The notes: generated by a model from the sequence alone, not told the origin. A stretch of DNA of 64,000 bases from Tubulanus polymorphus (GCF_964204645.1 NW_027437432.1:64001-128000), one strand, 5' to 3'; positions 49,266 to 61,449 are shown, counted from the stretch's first letter. Translations and numbers: made by a program.

Positions 49266-49500
49266 GCTAGTTTCACAAAAAAGGTTAAGGCCCAATTCGA
49301 CTTAAGATAAACTGAATTAATGAAGAAATCAAATCGATTTAAGAGTTAAACCTTGAAACTGGGCCCTGGAGCCAGTTGCACAATCGTGACTTAAGGTGGT
49401 TTTGAACCGTTAAGACTGGTTTTAAGTTGTTAGATTGGCTATAGACCTAAGCTGGTCTTAGACTGGTCTTAAGTCTAAGCCATGACTATGCAACCGGCTC
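49266..49500. mobile_element. Two adjacent short inverted-repeat elements
   Basis: The first (49266-49368) runs from GCTAGTTTCACAAAAAAGG to CCTTGAAACTGGGCCC. The second (49369-49500) runs from GAGCCAGTTGCACAATCG to GACTATGCAACCGGCTC with CTTAAG-rich inner arms. The second belongs to the family at 34230. Confidence 0.75.
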
Positions 49501-49617
49501 TTGGCTACTCGCCCTACAACATATTCGAAATCTTTATAGAAAAACCTGTTTGGTTAAAGATATTGGCAGCTAGGTGTCGCTGTTATCGATCTATGGTAAT
49601 ATCATTGAACACACTTG

Positions 49618-49806
49618 TCGCTAAGGAAGTGCTGGTCACTATGGAAGTGCTGGTCGCTATGGAAGTGCTGGTCACTATGGAAGTGCTGGTCACTATGATA
49701 GTGCTGGTCACTATGGAAGTGCTGGTCGCTATGGAAGTGCTGGTCACTATGGAAGTGCTGGTCACTATGGAAGTGCTGGTCACTATGGAAGTGCTGGTCG
49801 CTATGT
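49618..49806. repeat. Minisatellite, 18-bp unit just upstream of the orphan membrane-protein gene
   Basis: About ten copies of AGTGCTGGTCACTATGGA; it ends 38 bp before the ATG at 49844, so it lies in the 5' UTR or core promoter. Confidence 0.9.
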
Positions 49807-49843
49807 AGCGGTACTTGATATAGAAAACAAGATGGTCACTTAG

Positions 49844-51352
49844 ATGATGCTGCGTTCTGAGCTGCTGTTGCCGCTGTTGCTGCTGATGCTGGTTTGTCTG
49901 TTTGGTGTCACGTGCTCTCAAAATCGGACACACGGAGGTAAAATGGCGTGATGACTTTGAGGAGATGGGGACGGGGGCAAGTGAGGGTAATGTCTGGTAA
50001 TTGGCACGCGACATCCCGTGGGTTCTGAAGAGGAGTAAATTTGTTTATAATTTTCAAGCGTAATCAGGTATTGAATTGTTTGGAAATTCGACGAAGAACG
50101 ACGTATTGGGACCAGCATTACGACGTTCAGATTGGCTGGAGTCAAATCCCCCGAATCCTTGACACATTTTTGTGATTGTTCAAGATTGATTTATATTTGT
50201 GTTATTTGAATTTCTCTCAACTGTTCTTTCTATGTCTAAATAAACTAAAACACAAATCATGTGAATATGCCAGTCCAAATATGACGGACATATTTTTAGT
50301 TTGAATGATGTCATAGCCTGGGAATCAAGCCATTTATGGTGTGTTTTTAGCTGAAGATAGAAATGCTCGTGTAGATTGCTGCCCCGGGACGATACGGTCA
50401 GGCAACCAAAGCGGAAGTGACATCACACACCGGATATTACGGAGGAAGAAACGATATCAGTATGCTGATAAACAAACTGATGATTTTAATTATGATTATG
50501 AATATAACGACTATGAAGATAAAACGGTTCGTTCCTGAATTCAACCAGTCGACCTGACGAGAGACGCCTCGGGCAACCCCACGAGTCACCCGGGGTTCGG
50601 TGATAACTTATCATACAAACTTATATCTTTCTAGAAAGATGTTTTGGATGAAGGCAGAATTGAAACAATGGGAAGAGTAATTGTCGGTTTCGTGTTAGTT
50701 TTAACGTTCTCCTGTTGTTGTTGTTATCTGACGTGTTGTCCGGTGTTAAAGTACGCTCTACCCCTAACGTGCGTTGCATGCAAGGCTAATTGTGACGTGT
50801 CGTGTTGTGCGTGGTGTCGTGGCAACCGTGATCCTGGTAACGTATTCCAATCGATTCAATTAATACATATTGACCACCAGTAGCCGCAGTACAGACTAGT
50901 GGCGTGTAAATTATCTCTAAATAATACATTAACACAATTATCTTAAACCAGAGAATTCAAGTCTGAGAGCTGGATCATTTATTCATTTTTGTTGTCACAA
51001 TAATTAATCGTAGACGTGTTGCAGCAGTACATGTGACACGGTGGTATGTCCTACTCGAGCGGGGGATACCCCACCCGAGAGGGGATACCCCACCCGAGCG
51101 GGGGATACCCCACCCGAGCCAGGGATACCCCCATCCGAGAGGGGATACCCCACCCGAGCGAGGGATGTCCCAGAATGCCCCACCTAACGGGGATATCAAA
51201 CAGGTGCTTAATACTTTTTCTCCAATCTATTTATAGCCTATCGTTGGGTAGAACTGGCGTGTAAAGAAGCGAAAGTTGAAATGCCGACTTATGAACAATA
51301 TATCGATCTGAAAACCACATACATTAAAGCGTGCGAAGAGGCTAAACAATAG
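49844..51352 (+). CDS. Orphan type I membrane protein: signal peptide, furin-like site, Tyr/Asp-rich stretch, Cys-rich tail; 4 exons, 195 aa
   Basis: Exons 49844-49937, 50351-50526, 50635-50836, 51237-51352; they sum to 588 nt in frame. The ATG is preceded in frame by TAG. Residues 1-24 (MMLRSELLLPLLLLMLVCLF...) form a clear signal peptide. The ectodomain has an NRT glycosylation site, VDCCPG, then RRKKR, a furin-type site. It is followed by YQYADKQTDDFNYDYEYNDY, which suits tyrosine sulfation. A transmembrane helix (VIVGFVLVLTF) runs into CCCCYLTCC. The cytoplasmic tail is Cys-rich and ends in a charged helix (YEQYIDLKTTYIKACEEAKQ). The layout recalls small Cys-rich membrane adaptors (Shisa/CYYR1-like), but I recognise no family. 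Poly(A) signal 51364-51369. Confidence 0.75.
51050..51172. repeat. Minisatellite, about 22-bp unit in intron 3 of the orphan membrane-protein gene
   Basis: About five copies of GAGCGGGGGATACCCCACCC; each unit contains the small palindrome GGGGATACCCC. Confidence 0.85.
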
Positions 51353-53120
51353 CTGACTATCTTAATAAACAGACTTTTAATTTCAAATGACGTTGCTTTT
51401 ATTTTTCCAGTAAATAGGGTTTTATCTGTTACTACGTGTCAGCCAATCACAGCACTCCGGAGTGTGGGCGTGTCAGCCAATCACAGCGCTCGTTTTATGT
51501 ACATGTAAATAAATTAACGAATTGAAACGCGTTTATTTATTGGCTAGATGTGAATCGTAGCTCCTCGGACTACATGCCAGGGCAAGCGTCTCTGTATCAT
51601 CGGGTTCGAGCCCCAGCGTGGGCAAAGCGCGTCGATTTATAACTGTTTCGTTTAGAATCTTGGAACTCGTCTTGTAAACTGGTTGAGAGAAGAGATGCAC
51701 CGAGAGACGATAAAATTCTAATCTATTGTTGTGGAATTGATGATCATTGATCTCGACTGGTGATCGCTTTGATCCGGAGAGATAACTCCAGGAATAACTC
51801 TCTTTAATCGCAAGAATTACTTTACTCGCGAGTAGATTGAGATATATGACAGAGTTATTTAGATTTGTCTGATCGTGCGCTCAGTGGAATTGATGATCGA
51901 CCGACAGTTGCATTGACAAGGCCAAATTCAGTCTGTCTGTCCTCGCTTGCCGCGGGACCTGTTGCCAATAGAACGGATTATAATGACCAATATACGACAT
52001 TTGTTGAGATAAGATAATTTTATTGCTCTCCCACATTTTACATGGTTTAATGAAGGGATAAATATTTACATCAATAGAAACATAAAAACATTTTTAAAAC
52101 ATAACTAGGTTATTTACAATATATACAAATACATGTAAAATGTGAGACCAAAGTCTGAACTGTGGCCGACTTTCTAAGTGGTTCCACCTGGTGGCATACA
52201 ACGGAATAAGCATCCGATGATTAACTCCTTTTTTCAGACCGTGTCAGTCCAATATATGTTGATTTATGATAATTTCATACATGTCACCATGGGAAAAACA
52301 AGTGCGCGTTGAAGGCGTCACGTGATCAGACACAAACATTGATTAACACAAACATTGATGACGTCATTCTTTAACTTGCATGAAAATTGTAACTCACGCG
52401 TATCGAGACACTGTGGGTAATGTGGAATTGTGGAATTCAGCGCCTGTACCAATAGTTCCACATTAGTTTTAGGGAAACCCCTGGAACCACAGTTCCACAG
52501 TTAGATTTTGGGGGATTTTTGGATAAGATATAACATATTTTCTAGTTGTATACTAGAAACCGGACTGATGGTAGAGAGAGAGAGAGAGAGAGAGGGTCGG
52601 TGTATATTAACCTGTATTCAATTCACCGCAGTTCAGTGCACATTACTGGAATACCTGATTTACGCTGATCGACACAGTGGTCTGGGTGGTATCATAGAAA
52701 TCATACTACACAAATATGCGATAACATCAAAAACAAAAATACCAAATAGCAATTAATCGATTTGTTCTATGAGTAATTACATGGATCTGTACGGGTATGA
52801 TTGAACTAATGAAAATACCGCAAATTCACAAGTTCGATGGGAGTTGAGCTACATCAAAAAACACACATCAAATATCACATCGAGATTTACTCGATATATC
52901 AAAAATTCACAGCGAGATTTGCTCGATATATCAATTGGGTGTCAAGATTTGATATGATGATATGAATTGTGGCGTTGTGATCAAACTAATCATAATTTGA
53001 GTTGAAATCATTGAGAATGAGAAGGTTGTTATTAGTAACTAATAGCTGAATTACTGAATTTTACTGAATTTATTCAAACTGTCCTCATTATTTCTCTTGA
53101 AGTTGAAATGGTTTTTGTTC
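51353..53120. other. Intergenic; possible SINE at 51545-51640, otherwise nothing recognised
   Basis: GGGTTCGAGCCCC (around 51600) is a B-box-like site on the + strand with weak upstream A-box similarity. A (GA)n microsatellite lies at 52571-52595. Adjacent CCAATCACAGC repeats occur near 51440-51490. Confidence 0.4.
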
Positions 53121-53124
53121 CAAC

Positions 53125-53275
53125 AGAGAGAGAGAGAGAGAGGGGGAGAGAGAGAGATAGAGGGGGGAGAGAGAGAGAGAGGGGGAGAGAGAGAGAGAGA
53201 GAGGGGGGAGAGAGAGAGAGGGGGGAGAGAAAGAGAGAGAGGGGGGGAGAGAGAGAGAGCGAGAGGGGGGGGGAG
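53125..53275. repeat. (GA)n/GGGGGA low-complexity tract
   Basis: Runs of GAGAGAGAGA broken by G5-G7. Arg/Glu/Gly frames on + and Ser/Leu/Pro frames on - are artefacts. The stretch 53276-54985 shows only C runs at 54040-54110 and no gene. Confidence 0.9.
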
Positions 53276-54989
53276 TTTGAACACGGGTTCGGGAGAATCT
53301 ACAGTTCATTTATTGTAAAACATCGGTCTGAAATGTTTCTAAACCCAACGAACTTCACATCATTTTTTTTCTCACTTTCTTTATCTTGTTACAACATTTT
53401 TGTAACTGATTTTGATAAAGAAGTTCTCGACATGGATTCAACGTGTTTCTGGGGCAGCCACTAGTGCGCGTTTATATTTGATTTATAATACTGGATTAAT
53501 GAAGATTTACTCGGCAGTAACGACCAGTAAACTGACTGATCTATTCCAGGAGTAAAACACAGTTTGATAGAAGCGGCTGTTGAACTGGAACTGCACTGAA
53601 ACAACACACGCTGAACCTACCGGAAGTGCACTTGAATATTCGCCGGTGACAGTTTGTAGAAAATCCACTAGGTGGCGTCAATAATTAGAATGTCCGGCCA
53701 TTAGTCTCCTGATAATCAGTAAGGTAGCGGGTTGTCTTCGAGAGGGAGGTTAGCAATTAATTATACACTAATTAGTTGCACGATGTGGCAGGGAGGGGCG
53801 CCAGAGCAGACGTCAAATACAGACATGTAGAGTTACACAATTTGTAATGAATATGATAAATGTGGCTGTTGTAATCGGGCCTAACTTCGATTCATTCTAA
53901 CACACAATTCAGACTTTATTTGAGTTTTAACCAACATATTTTGATTCATGTTGATATCAAGTGATCTCTTGACGTTGACCTCGAGTGTTCATCGTCACTA
54001 TATACAGCATCAACACGCTACAGACTAGACGTCACCCTCCCCCCGACACGTCACCCCCCCCCCCCCCCCCGAACACGTCACCTCCCGACACGTCCCCCCG
54101 ACACGTCACCCTCCCCCGACACACGTCTCCACCGACAACTGATCGCACAACAATCTCCTTAACACAAACAACTCTTAACACAATTTATACAACAAAATTC
54201 AATTCAATTTATTCCAATTTATTCCAATTAATCATTTATTCACAGTAACTATAGTAACGAGACGATCTATAGTAACCATAGCAACGCTAAATATAAACGA
54301 ACATGTGAACAATGAATTATTGAAAGCTCTTTATATATGCAACTTTGTGAATTATTTCAATACAATATTTAAAACTAATTTGATGAAAGCCCAATTAGCC
54401 CGTGCTACCCTTAATTTTATAGAAAATAATTTGCTGAGATGTTCCCTTAACTTGATAGAAAATAATTTGCTGAGATGTTACCTTTACAAAGTGTGGATGT
54501 ATTCGAATATAAGTACTTAATCGAATCAGAATTGAACCACCGCGCAAATAAATCTTTTTTAACCGAAGAAATTTAAACATCACTGAATGAAACACTGATT
54601 GTTAACGAGTAACGATAATAATACAACATTCGAACAATTATTGTTAATACTGAATTAAAAATATTATTGAACATTTTTAGACAAATTATTCAAATTGTGG
54701 GAAAAATCTAAACTTTATATATTTAAATTTCAATAAATTTACATAAAGCGGTAATTTATGTAGCGTGTTGTGACGTAACGGTTTCGTCAGTAACGGTTTA
54801 TGAATGAAACAGTTCGAAATGTTCTTTATACAAATAAAAATGAAATCGAATCAAATACAAATATATTAATCCTATATAACATCTCCGTATGAAATGTATC
54901 TACTTATTTTAGTTTCAGCATCACAGATAAATTCTGCCTATAACAGGCATACTAAACACCGATATCACAGACCCACTCACTTTTTTGAA

Positions 54990-55120
54990 ATCAAAACAAT
55001 TGACTGAAGTCTTATTAGAACCCATTAGAACCCACTGAAGTCTAATTAGAACCCACTGAAGTCTAATTAAAACCCACTGAAGTCTAATTAAAACCCACTG
55101 AAGTCTAATTAAAACCCACT
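54990..55120. repeat. Minisatellite, 21-bp unit
   Basis: About six copies of CTGAAGTCTAATTAAAACCCA, with G variants. The stretch 55125-55558 has a CCCCCTCCCC run at 55252-55281 and otherwise nothing. Confidence 0.85.
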
Positions 55121-55558
55121 GGTTCATTGTGTGTCGCTTTTATATCTCATTTCAAAGTCAATGTTTAACTAGTTTATAAAATACCTTTCAGATTTCATGT
55201 TTTCTCGAATGCCTCATTATAAATCAACAACCGGCCATACTCCCCACGACTACCCCCCCCCCCTCCCCCTCCCCCTCCCCCGGTATCTCCCTATCGACAC
55301 TAGCTCACAGTTTGAATATCTAAATGCATCAATATTACAACATAATATGTAAATCTAAAGACAATTAAATTTCAAATATTTATAATTCCTGCACTTGAAT
55401 CTTTTACTTATGTCTGAAGCGAGAATTGATTAAAATCGAAGAAGCCAAAAATGTCATGAATTTGACATGAACTGATAAATATTTGACGCGCGTCTTGTAT
55501 CAATGTTTCAGAGATTCTCAAATTGTTGATAATTCTGATAACTGTTCGACTGATATTT

Positions 55559-57154
55559 TCAAACGTCAGCGGCAGCAGCAGCAGCAGCGGGTTTAAGAAT
55601 CCCATCAGTACCACTGAGTATATGATTATCTAGTCTTACTGCTGTTATGTACGGTTTCGAGAGATTCTTCGTGTTCCACGCGCGGAATGTATTCTGTCCA
55701 CCACCGCTAGGGGGCGTTGAACGTTGTTGATTATTACCGCAGCGCCGCCTACCGAAACACGAGCGAATTACGCGACGATATTTCGAGTTACCAGTGGCGT
55801 AGAGATACGGGTTTAAACCAGAGTTTACTAGAACCAACCAGAACGAGATATCTCGAACCCACATCGGTATCGAACCCGGGACCGCCGTCGATATAATCCG
55901 TAATACTACATTCGGGGCCCAACACACCGTTACCATGACAACTAACAGCGCTAGTGCGCGCGCAGCTTTACGGTCCTGTTTAGAGAATATATCACGAATT
56001 AGTTCCTCATTTACACTGGATCTGCGGCGTAATAGCGCGGATGAATTCGTGCTTCGGCTTGTCACACTCACCGGCCTTTTATCGGCCAACATTCCCAAAT
56101 CAAACGAGACCCTCCGTGAGAACTGGGTCAGTCTATTCGGGTGACGGGGTTGGGGAGGTGTATTTGCGTTAAACACACTACAGGGGGCGCACGAGTGTCT
56201 ACGGTTTAAATTCGGGCGATTGTTTAGAATTCGTTTCGGTAGTTTTTCGTTTCCCGTCTCGATAACGGGTTTACTCGGTTCGGGTGACTCCGACTCCGAG
56301 TGATCGTTCGGATCAGTCCGTAACAATTCAGTAGCCTGCTCGTCCGCCGTCGAGCTACTTCCGCTTCCGCTATCCGTCGACGATTTACGCGATATGAAAC
56401 TTAACGTTTCCGAGGTAACCGAACGGCGAATATTGTTGTCTTTACGTCGAGCGATTTTCAAATAAATGGAAACGTTACAAACGATTAGCGCTGTTAGAGG
56501 CAGGAAGAATGTTACAATGGCGGCTGTTAGAATCACTCGTAGATCCTCGACTGGCTGTTCGCTACATTTTAACGATACCGTCAATATCTCATATTGTCTT
56601 CCGGATATTTGACGCCAAACGATATTTACAGGTCCGAATAATGCGAGTGAGAAGATCCACGCGCTCAGTATGATAACTACTGCTCGGCGTCTGCTCTGTT
56701 TAACCCGATACTGAAACGGCCAATGTATCGACCACCATCGATCTAAACTTATCATTAAAATACTAGAAAACGACGAGTAACATAACGAACTTTCAAATAG
56801 TGAATAAGTGTTACAAATTGAGGTGTTATAAGGCCACGATCCCGAGAGGGTGACCATTAAATTCACTGGCATACAACATCCAATCGTAAAGTCGGCCGCC
56901 GCTAAACTTATGATGAAATTATTCGAGAATTTTTGCAATTGTTTCGACATAGCATAGACAATGATCACGGATAGATTACCGACTATAGTTACTACTGTTA
57001 CTGATACGACTAACACTGATACAGCCCACATAATGAAAAAACTGTGACCGGTGACCCGCGTTGCTGTGGTGGCGCTTCCGTCAGTAACCGCTCGAATTGA
57101 GGTACTGTTCAGTTTCATCGCCATCGACGCTTCGTCAATCATTTTTAAATCCAT
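55559..57154 (-). CDS. Intronless amine-type class A GPCR with Glu at 3.32, 531 aa
   Basis: A receptor of the biogenic amine / muscarinic-histamine-like branch by its motifs. TM1 has VGNLSV, TM2 SLAAADF (D2.50). C3.25 in SICNTYSLFE is followed seven residues later by Glu (position 3.32) where amine receptors have Asp. DRW replaces DRY. TM4 has SAWIFSLALFGP, TM5 FFLPLTAL (P5.50), TM6 VCWAPNVV (CWxP) and TM7 NSGLNPYLYA (NPxxY). ICL3 is about 190 aa, Ser/Arg-rich with RRHS and RRRSS sites like PKA targets. The C-tail ends in seven alanines then DV. The 5' UTR carries a spliced leader exon border at 57263 and a short upstream ORF. The ligand cannot be told from sequence. Confidence 0.9.
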   Translation of the reverse strand: MDLKMIDEASMAMKLNSTSIRAVTDGSATTATRVTGHSFFIMWAVSVLVVSVTVVTIVGNLSVIIVYAMSKQLQKFSNNFIISLAAADFTIGCCMPVNLMVTLSGSWPYNTSICNTYSLFESSLCYSSFSSILMISLDRWWSIHWPFQYRVKQSRRRAVVIILSAWIFSLALFGPVNIVWRQISGRQYEILTVSLKCSEQPVEDLRVILTAAIVTFFLPLTALIVCNVSIYLKIARRKDNNIRRSVTSETLSFISRKSSTDSGSGSSSTADEQATELLRTDPNDHSESESPEPSKPVIETGNEKLPKRILNNRPNLNRRHSCAPCSVFNANTPPQPRHPNRLTQFSRRVSFDLGMLADKRPVSVTSRSTNSSALLRRRSSVNEELIRDIFSKQDRKAARALALLVVMVTVCWAPNVVLRIISTAVPGSIPMWVRDISFWLVLVNSGLNPYLYATGNSKYRRVIRSCFGRRRCGNNQQRSTPPSGGGQNTFRAWNTKNLSKPYITAVRLDNHILSGTDGILKPAAAAAAADV

Positions 57155-57384
57155 CTCGTGATTTATCCATCTCGTGATTTTCGGAATTTGTGAACGTATT
57201 TTTATTATCCCTGGTATCTGAATTCACTGTAGTTCACGGGGAGATTCGTCGCTGCCATTTTACCTGAAATTATAGACAGGACAAATATATTTACAGACAT
57301 ATTGATACATATGAACTTTAGCAAAGGAATGAATTCCAAATAGACATGTGTTAAACCTAATGACAGGTGTAACGCATTCTAATA

Positions 57385-57465
57385 GCTCTCCCTCTCTCGC
57401 CCCTCTCCCTCTCTCTCCCCCTCTCCTCTCTCTTCTCTCTCTCCGTCTCCTCTCTCTCCGTCTCC

Positions 57466-57523
<58 letters not shown>

Positions 57524-57709
57524 TCTCTCCCTCTCCCTCTCCCTCTCCCTCTCCCTCTCCCTCTCCCTCTCCCTCTCCCTCTCCCTCTCCCTCTCCCTCT
57601 CCCTCTCCCTCTCCCTCTCCCTCTCCCTCTCCCTCTCCCTCTCCCTCTCCCTCTCCCTCTCCCTCTCCCTCTCCCTCTCCCTCTCCCTCTCCCTCTCCCT
57701 CTCCCCTCT

Positions 57710-57761
<52 letters not shown>

Positions 57762-57795
57762 TCTCTCCCTCTCTCTCTCTCTCGTCCCTCTCTCT
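57385..57795. repeat. (CT)n and (CCCTCT)n microsatellite
   Basis: About 400 bp of pure pyrimidine: CT runs at both sides of a central block of CCCTCT hexamers. It lies 120 bp upstream of the GPCR 5' exon border. Long open frames in both directions are artefacts. The stretch 57800-58430 shows no gene. Confidence 0.95.
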
Positions 57796-58431
57796 CGCAT
57801 TAACAACCAGTCCAGACAGAAACTGGGCACAAAGCCATTTATTTACATTTCTTACATAAACCTGTTCCAAATTTCTTCTCGTAAATTTGGGCAAAAATGA
57901 ACTTTTTAAATGCTCAAAATGCGCTGTTAATGATTATAACAGACTTGAGACATGAAACCCGTAGGGTCAGGTGTCTCTCTGAATACTGTTACATCAGTTT
58001 TCTATCAGTGTTTAGCAACTGGACCTAGTTTTGTGGCAGATTATAAACCACGTTTTACAACTGAAAGTATTCTAACTCAACCATATTTTGACTGACAGGT
58101 TCCAGTTTGAACTTTATTTCAGTGGTTGATGATCTGTGGAAACAGGTTTATATAAAGCCAGCCTTTGTTCCAGTAACGCCAGCTCGGAGGTCTCCGACAC
58201 AAGCTTAAATAGATCGAAAACCTTGAGATGTTCTTGGATGTAAATATGTCCCTCAAACGTCCTCGGGGAAAGAGAGGGTGGGAGGGGGAGGAGGGAGGAA
58301 GGGAGGGGAGAGCGGGACTCAGAAATTCCAAACTGATCGGTTATTTATTGAACACTGGTTTGTTTATACAAACTACTAAACACTTAGTAATGAGAGGTAT
58401 TTCTATAGAATAAACTAATCACACCGAACTG

Positions 58432-58676
58432 AGGGTATCAACCTGCCCGCAATTGAACTAGAGGTATCAACCTGCCCGCAATAGAGCTAGAGGTATCAAC
58501 CTGCCCGCAATAGAGCTAGAGGTATCAACCTGCCCGCAATAGAGCTAGAGGTATCAACCTGCCCGCAATAGAGCTAGAGGTATCAACCTGCCCGCAATAG
58601 AGCTAGAGGTATCAACCTGCCCGCAATAGAGCTAGAGGTATCAACCTGCCCGCAATAGAACTAGAGGTATCAACAA
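58432..58676. repeat. Minisatellite, 29-bp unit
   Basis: Nine copies of AGGTATCAACCTGCCCGCAA followed by TAGAGCTAG. The stretch 58677-59454 beyond shows no gene. Confidence 0.92.
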
Positions 58677-59454
58677 TACAAATGTGAGTTTTCAATCGAC
58701 CTGTGGATCTATTCTAAAGGATCTATGATTTTACAAATTTCAACTGTAAAAATAAAAGTGCTATTAGGCCTAAATGTATAGAATCGTTACTAACCTGATC
58801 CAAATCGCACCTACAGGCCGACACTCCACTCATTCATTTATTCCGTTTTATAAATCCTGCAATAAAAAGTGTATAGTCACAATATGATGACAACCTGTGA
58901 CACAGCGAGAAAAAAATGCAATTTTGTAAATTATGTTGGTTTCACGTAGGAGACTATATCTGATAGACAGGGCCCCAGACTCGTTTAAGAGTGAAGTAGA
59001 TCATCATACAAGTGCTTGTGAACTGCTCGCTACTGGTCAGACTGATTTAGTTATTGACAGCAACAGCATTTTAAATCCAATTTCTAATAGTTGTGATACA
59101 CGGGGGTTTGAAAATCGAAAACGAATTTAATTTACATAATTTTAGAACCAAAACTCGATGATTTCAGAACAGATTTTAAAATGTTCCGACTCACACACGG
59201 CCTATGGCCTGTAGTTGTAACGGTTACAATTCTACAAATCGGATATCTTTAAAATTCTGTTTAAAGCATCTGGCGCTTTTACTATTTATTATCGAAATGA
59301 AATATCTGGAGCTTAAAATCGCAGAATTCCATGTAAACAAACACTCACAATGAATATACAAGAACCGCTGTTCACAGAGATTCACGTGAATTAAATATAA
59401 TCTGGGTTTATATGTTTCGGTTTAAATTACTAGAATTAGTTTTCAAGTTTGTCG

Positions 59455-59915
59455 CAATACACAGCCCCAGGACGCAGCCCCAGGACACAGTCCGAATACA
59501 CAGCCCCAGGACGCAGCCCCAGGACGCAGTCCCAGGACACAGCCCCAGGACGCAGCGACAGGACACAGCCCCAGGACGCAGCCCCAGGACGCAGTCCCAG
59601 GACACAGCCCCAGGACGCAGCGACAGGACGCCGCCCCAGGACGCAGTTCCAGGACGCCGCCCCAGGACACAGTCCAAGGACGCAGTTCCAGGACACTGTC
59701 CCAGGACGCAGCCCCAGGACACAGTCCGAATACACAGCCCCAGGACGCAGCCCCAGGACGCAGTCCCAGGACACAGCCCCAGGACGCAGCGACAGGACAC
59801 AGCCCCAGGACGCAGTTCCAGGACGCCGCCCCAGGACACAGTCCAAGGACGCAGTTCCAGGACACTGTCCCAGGACGCAGTTCCAGGACGCAGTCCAAGG
59901 ACACAGTCCGAATCT
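59455..59915. repeat. Minisatellite, 13-bp unit
   Basis: About 35 copies of CAGCCCCAGGACG, with ACA, GTCC and GTTCC variants, arranged in larger duplicated blocks (59470-59580 resembles 59715-59800). Frames in several readings remain open. Confidence 0.92.
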
Positions 59916-60084
59916 ATCTTTGTCGCTGCCGAAACAAAAAATTAAAATCTGCTCGATATTCAAAGAATATTAAAATAGTGAATGAATATTTCGGGTTCTA
60001 TTTATAGTTATGCGGGGAGAGCATCTGCTACTGTCGATAGCTATGAATATAAAATGATAACTAGTTTGATGAAACGATAAGCAG

Positions 60085-60957
60085 GTGTTTCAGGAGACTG
60101 GTTTATTGTTTTACAAGTTTCCCCTCCGTCACCCAAACCGGAAATTACATTTGTCTTTACGACGTCATGAAAACCATTATGACGTCACTAAATCACCGGT
60201 AGCTATGACGTCATCTTATGTGTCTATAGATTTTATTAATGGATCAGAAATAAAAGAGAGATTTTTATTTTGGAGAAATATTTCCCAGAATATTCTCACT
60301 GAAACAAGCTATACCAGATCCCAGTTCCTGGAACCAGCCATCCTGCCACCCCGCCTGAATGCAGGAATCCTGCCTACCCGTCTGAATGCGGGAATCCTGC
60401 CACCCCGCCTGAATGCAGGAATCCTGCCACCCCGTCTGAATGCGGGAATCCTGCCACCCCGCCTGAATGCGGGAATCCTGCCACCCCGCCTGAATGCAGG
60501 AATCCTGCCACCCCGTCTGAATGCGGGAATCCTGCCACCCCGCCTGAATGCGGGAATCCTGCCACCCCGCCTGAATGCAGGAATCCTGCCACCCCGTCTG
60601 AATGCGGGAATCCTGCCACCCCGCCTGAATGCGGGAATCCTGCCACCCCGCCTGAATGCAGGAATCCTGCCACCCCGCCTGAATGCGGGAATCCTGCCAC
60701 CCCGCCTGAATGCAGGAATCCTGCCACCCCGCCTGAATGCAGGAATCCTGCCACCCCGCCTGAATGCGGGAATCCTGCCACCCCGCCTGAATGCAGGAAT
60801 CCTGCCACCCCGCCTGAATGCGGGAATCCTGCCACCCCGCCTGAATGCAGGAATCCTGCCACCCCACCTGACTGTGTTATTATACATTGGAATAGTCTGT
60901 ATTTTCATGATTTGCGCAGAAATCGAGTTGATTAATGAGAATATGAATAAAAAATAG
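60085..60957 (+). other. 290-codon open frame around a 27-bp coding-period repeat; doubtful gene
   Basis: An ATG-initiated frame with about 83 unique codons, then about 20 copies of the 9-residue repeat GILPPRLNA, then a hydrophobic tail (TVLLYIGIVCIFMIC) and stop. The unique flanks are open on the same frame, which the repeat does not explain. There is no signal peptide at the start and no recognised domain. The repeat also keeps minus frames open. Probably noncoding, but it is the best candidate among the repeat ORFs. Confidence 0.2.
60334..60869. repeat. Minisatellite, 27-bp unit
   Basis: About 20 copies of ATCCTGCCACCCCGCCTGAA followed by TGCAGGA or TGCGGGA. Each unit holds TCCTGC/GCAGGA, so single units can fold. 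Confidence 0.93.
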
Positions 60958-61011
60958 AGAGATCAGTAAAGAGTAATAGTGAACTGAGCAGACGACATTA
61001 CAGTGAGAGAG

Positions 61012-61032
61012 AGCTGCTGCTGCTGCTGCTGC

Positions 61033-61063
<31 letters not shown>

Positions 61064-61070
61064 GCAGCTG
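61012..61070. repeat. Trinucleotide array (CTG)n(CCG)n
   Basis: Eight GCTs then ten GCCs, then GCAGCTGCC. No gene around it. 61071-61440 holds nothing recognised. Confidence 0.9.
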
Positions 61071-61449
61071 CCGTGTGGGCGTTTGAACTGTTTACTGCAC
61101 GGTCCAGCGGGAATAATATAGCCGACGATTATGACGTCAAAACGCAACGCTTCAATTCGGCGGTTGAATAATTCGATTTGTTGAAATTGTATCTCATGAT
61201 GATTTGGATGAGAGACACAAATTCAATTCAATTTTGTTGTAGTCGACGTTAGGGAATTTTTCCCTATTTCAGAACAGTCCATAAAACAGGCGATTATTTT
61301 AGACACCATCAATTCGACTATTACTGGCGCCTCGGAGTAAAAAATGTCCAAAGGTGCTTCTCCACTTCAAAATAGAAACATTTTCTATTTGATATTAGGC
61401 TAGGTTTCAGCATCGAAAAATGCTAATTAACCCTAATCCTAGCTGAAGC

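Noticed and set aside
57348-57894. Long Ser/Leu, Arg/Glu and Gly/Arg frames
   Set aside because: Pure pyrimidine microsatellite.
59408-59973. Cys/Gly-rich and Gln/Pro-rich frames of 140-177 codons
   Set aside because: Produced by the 13-bp minisatellite in all readings.
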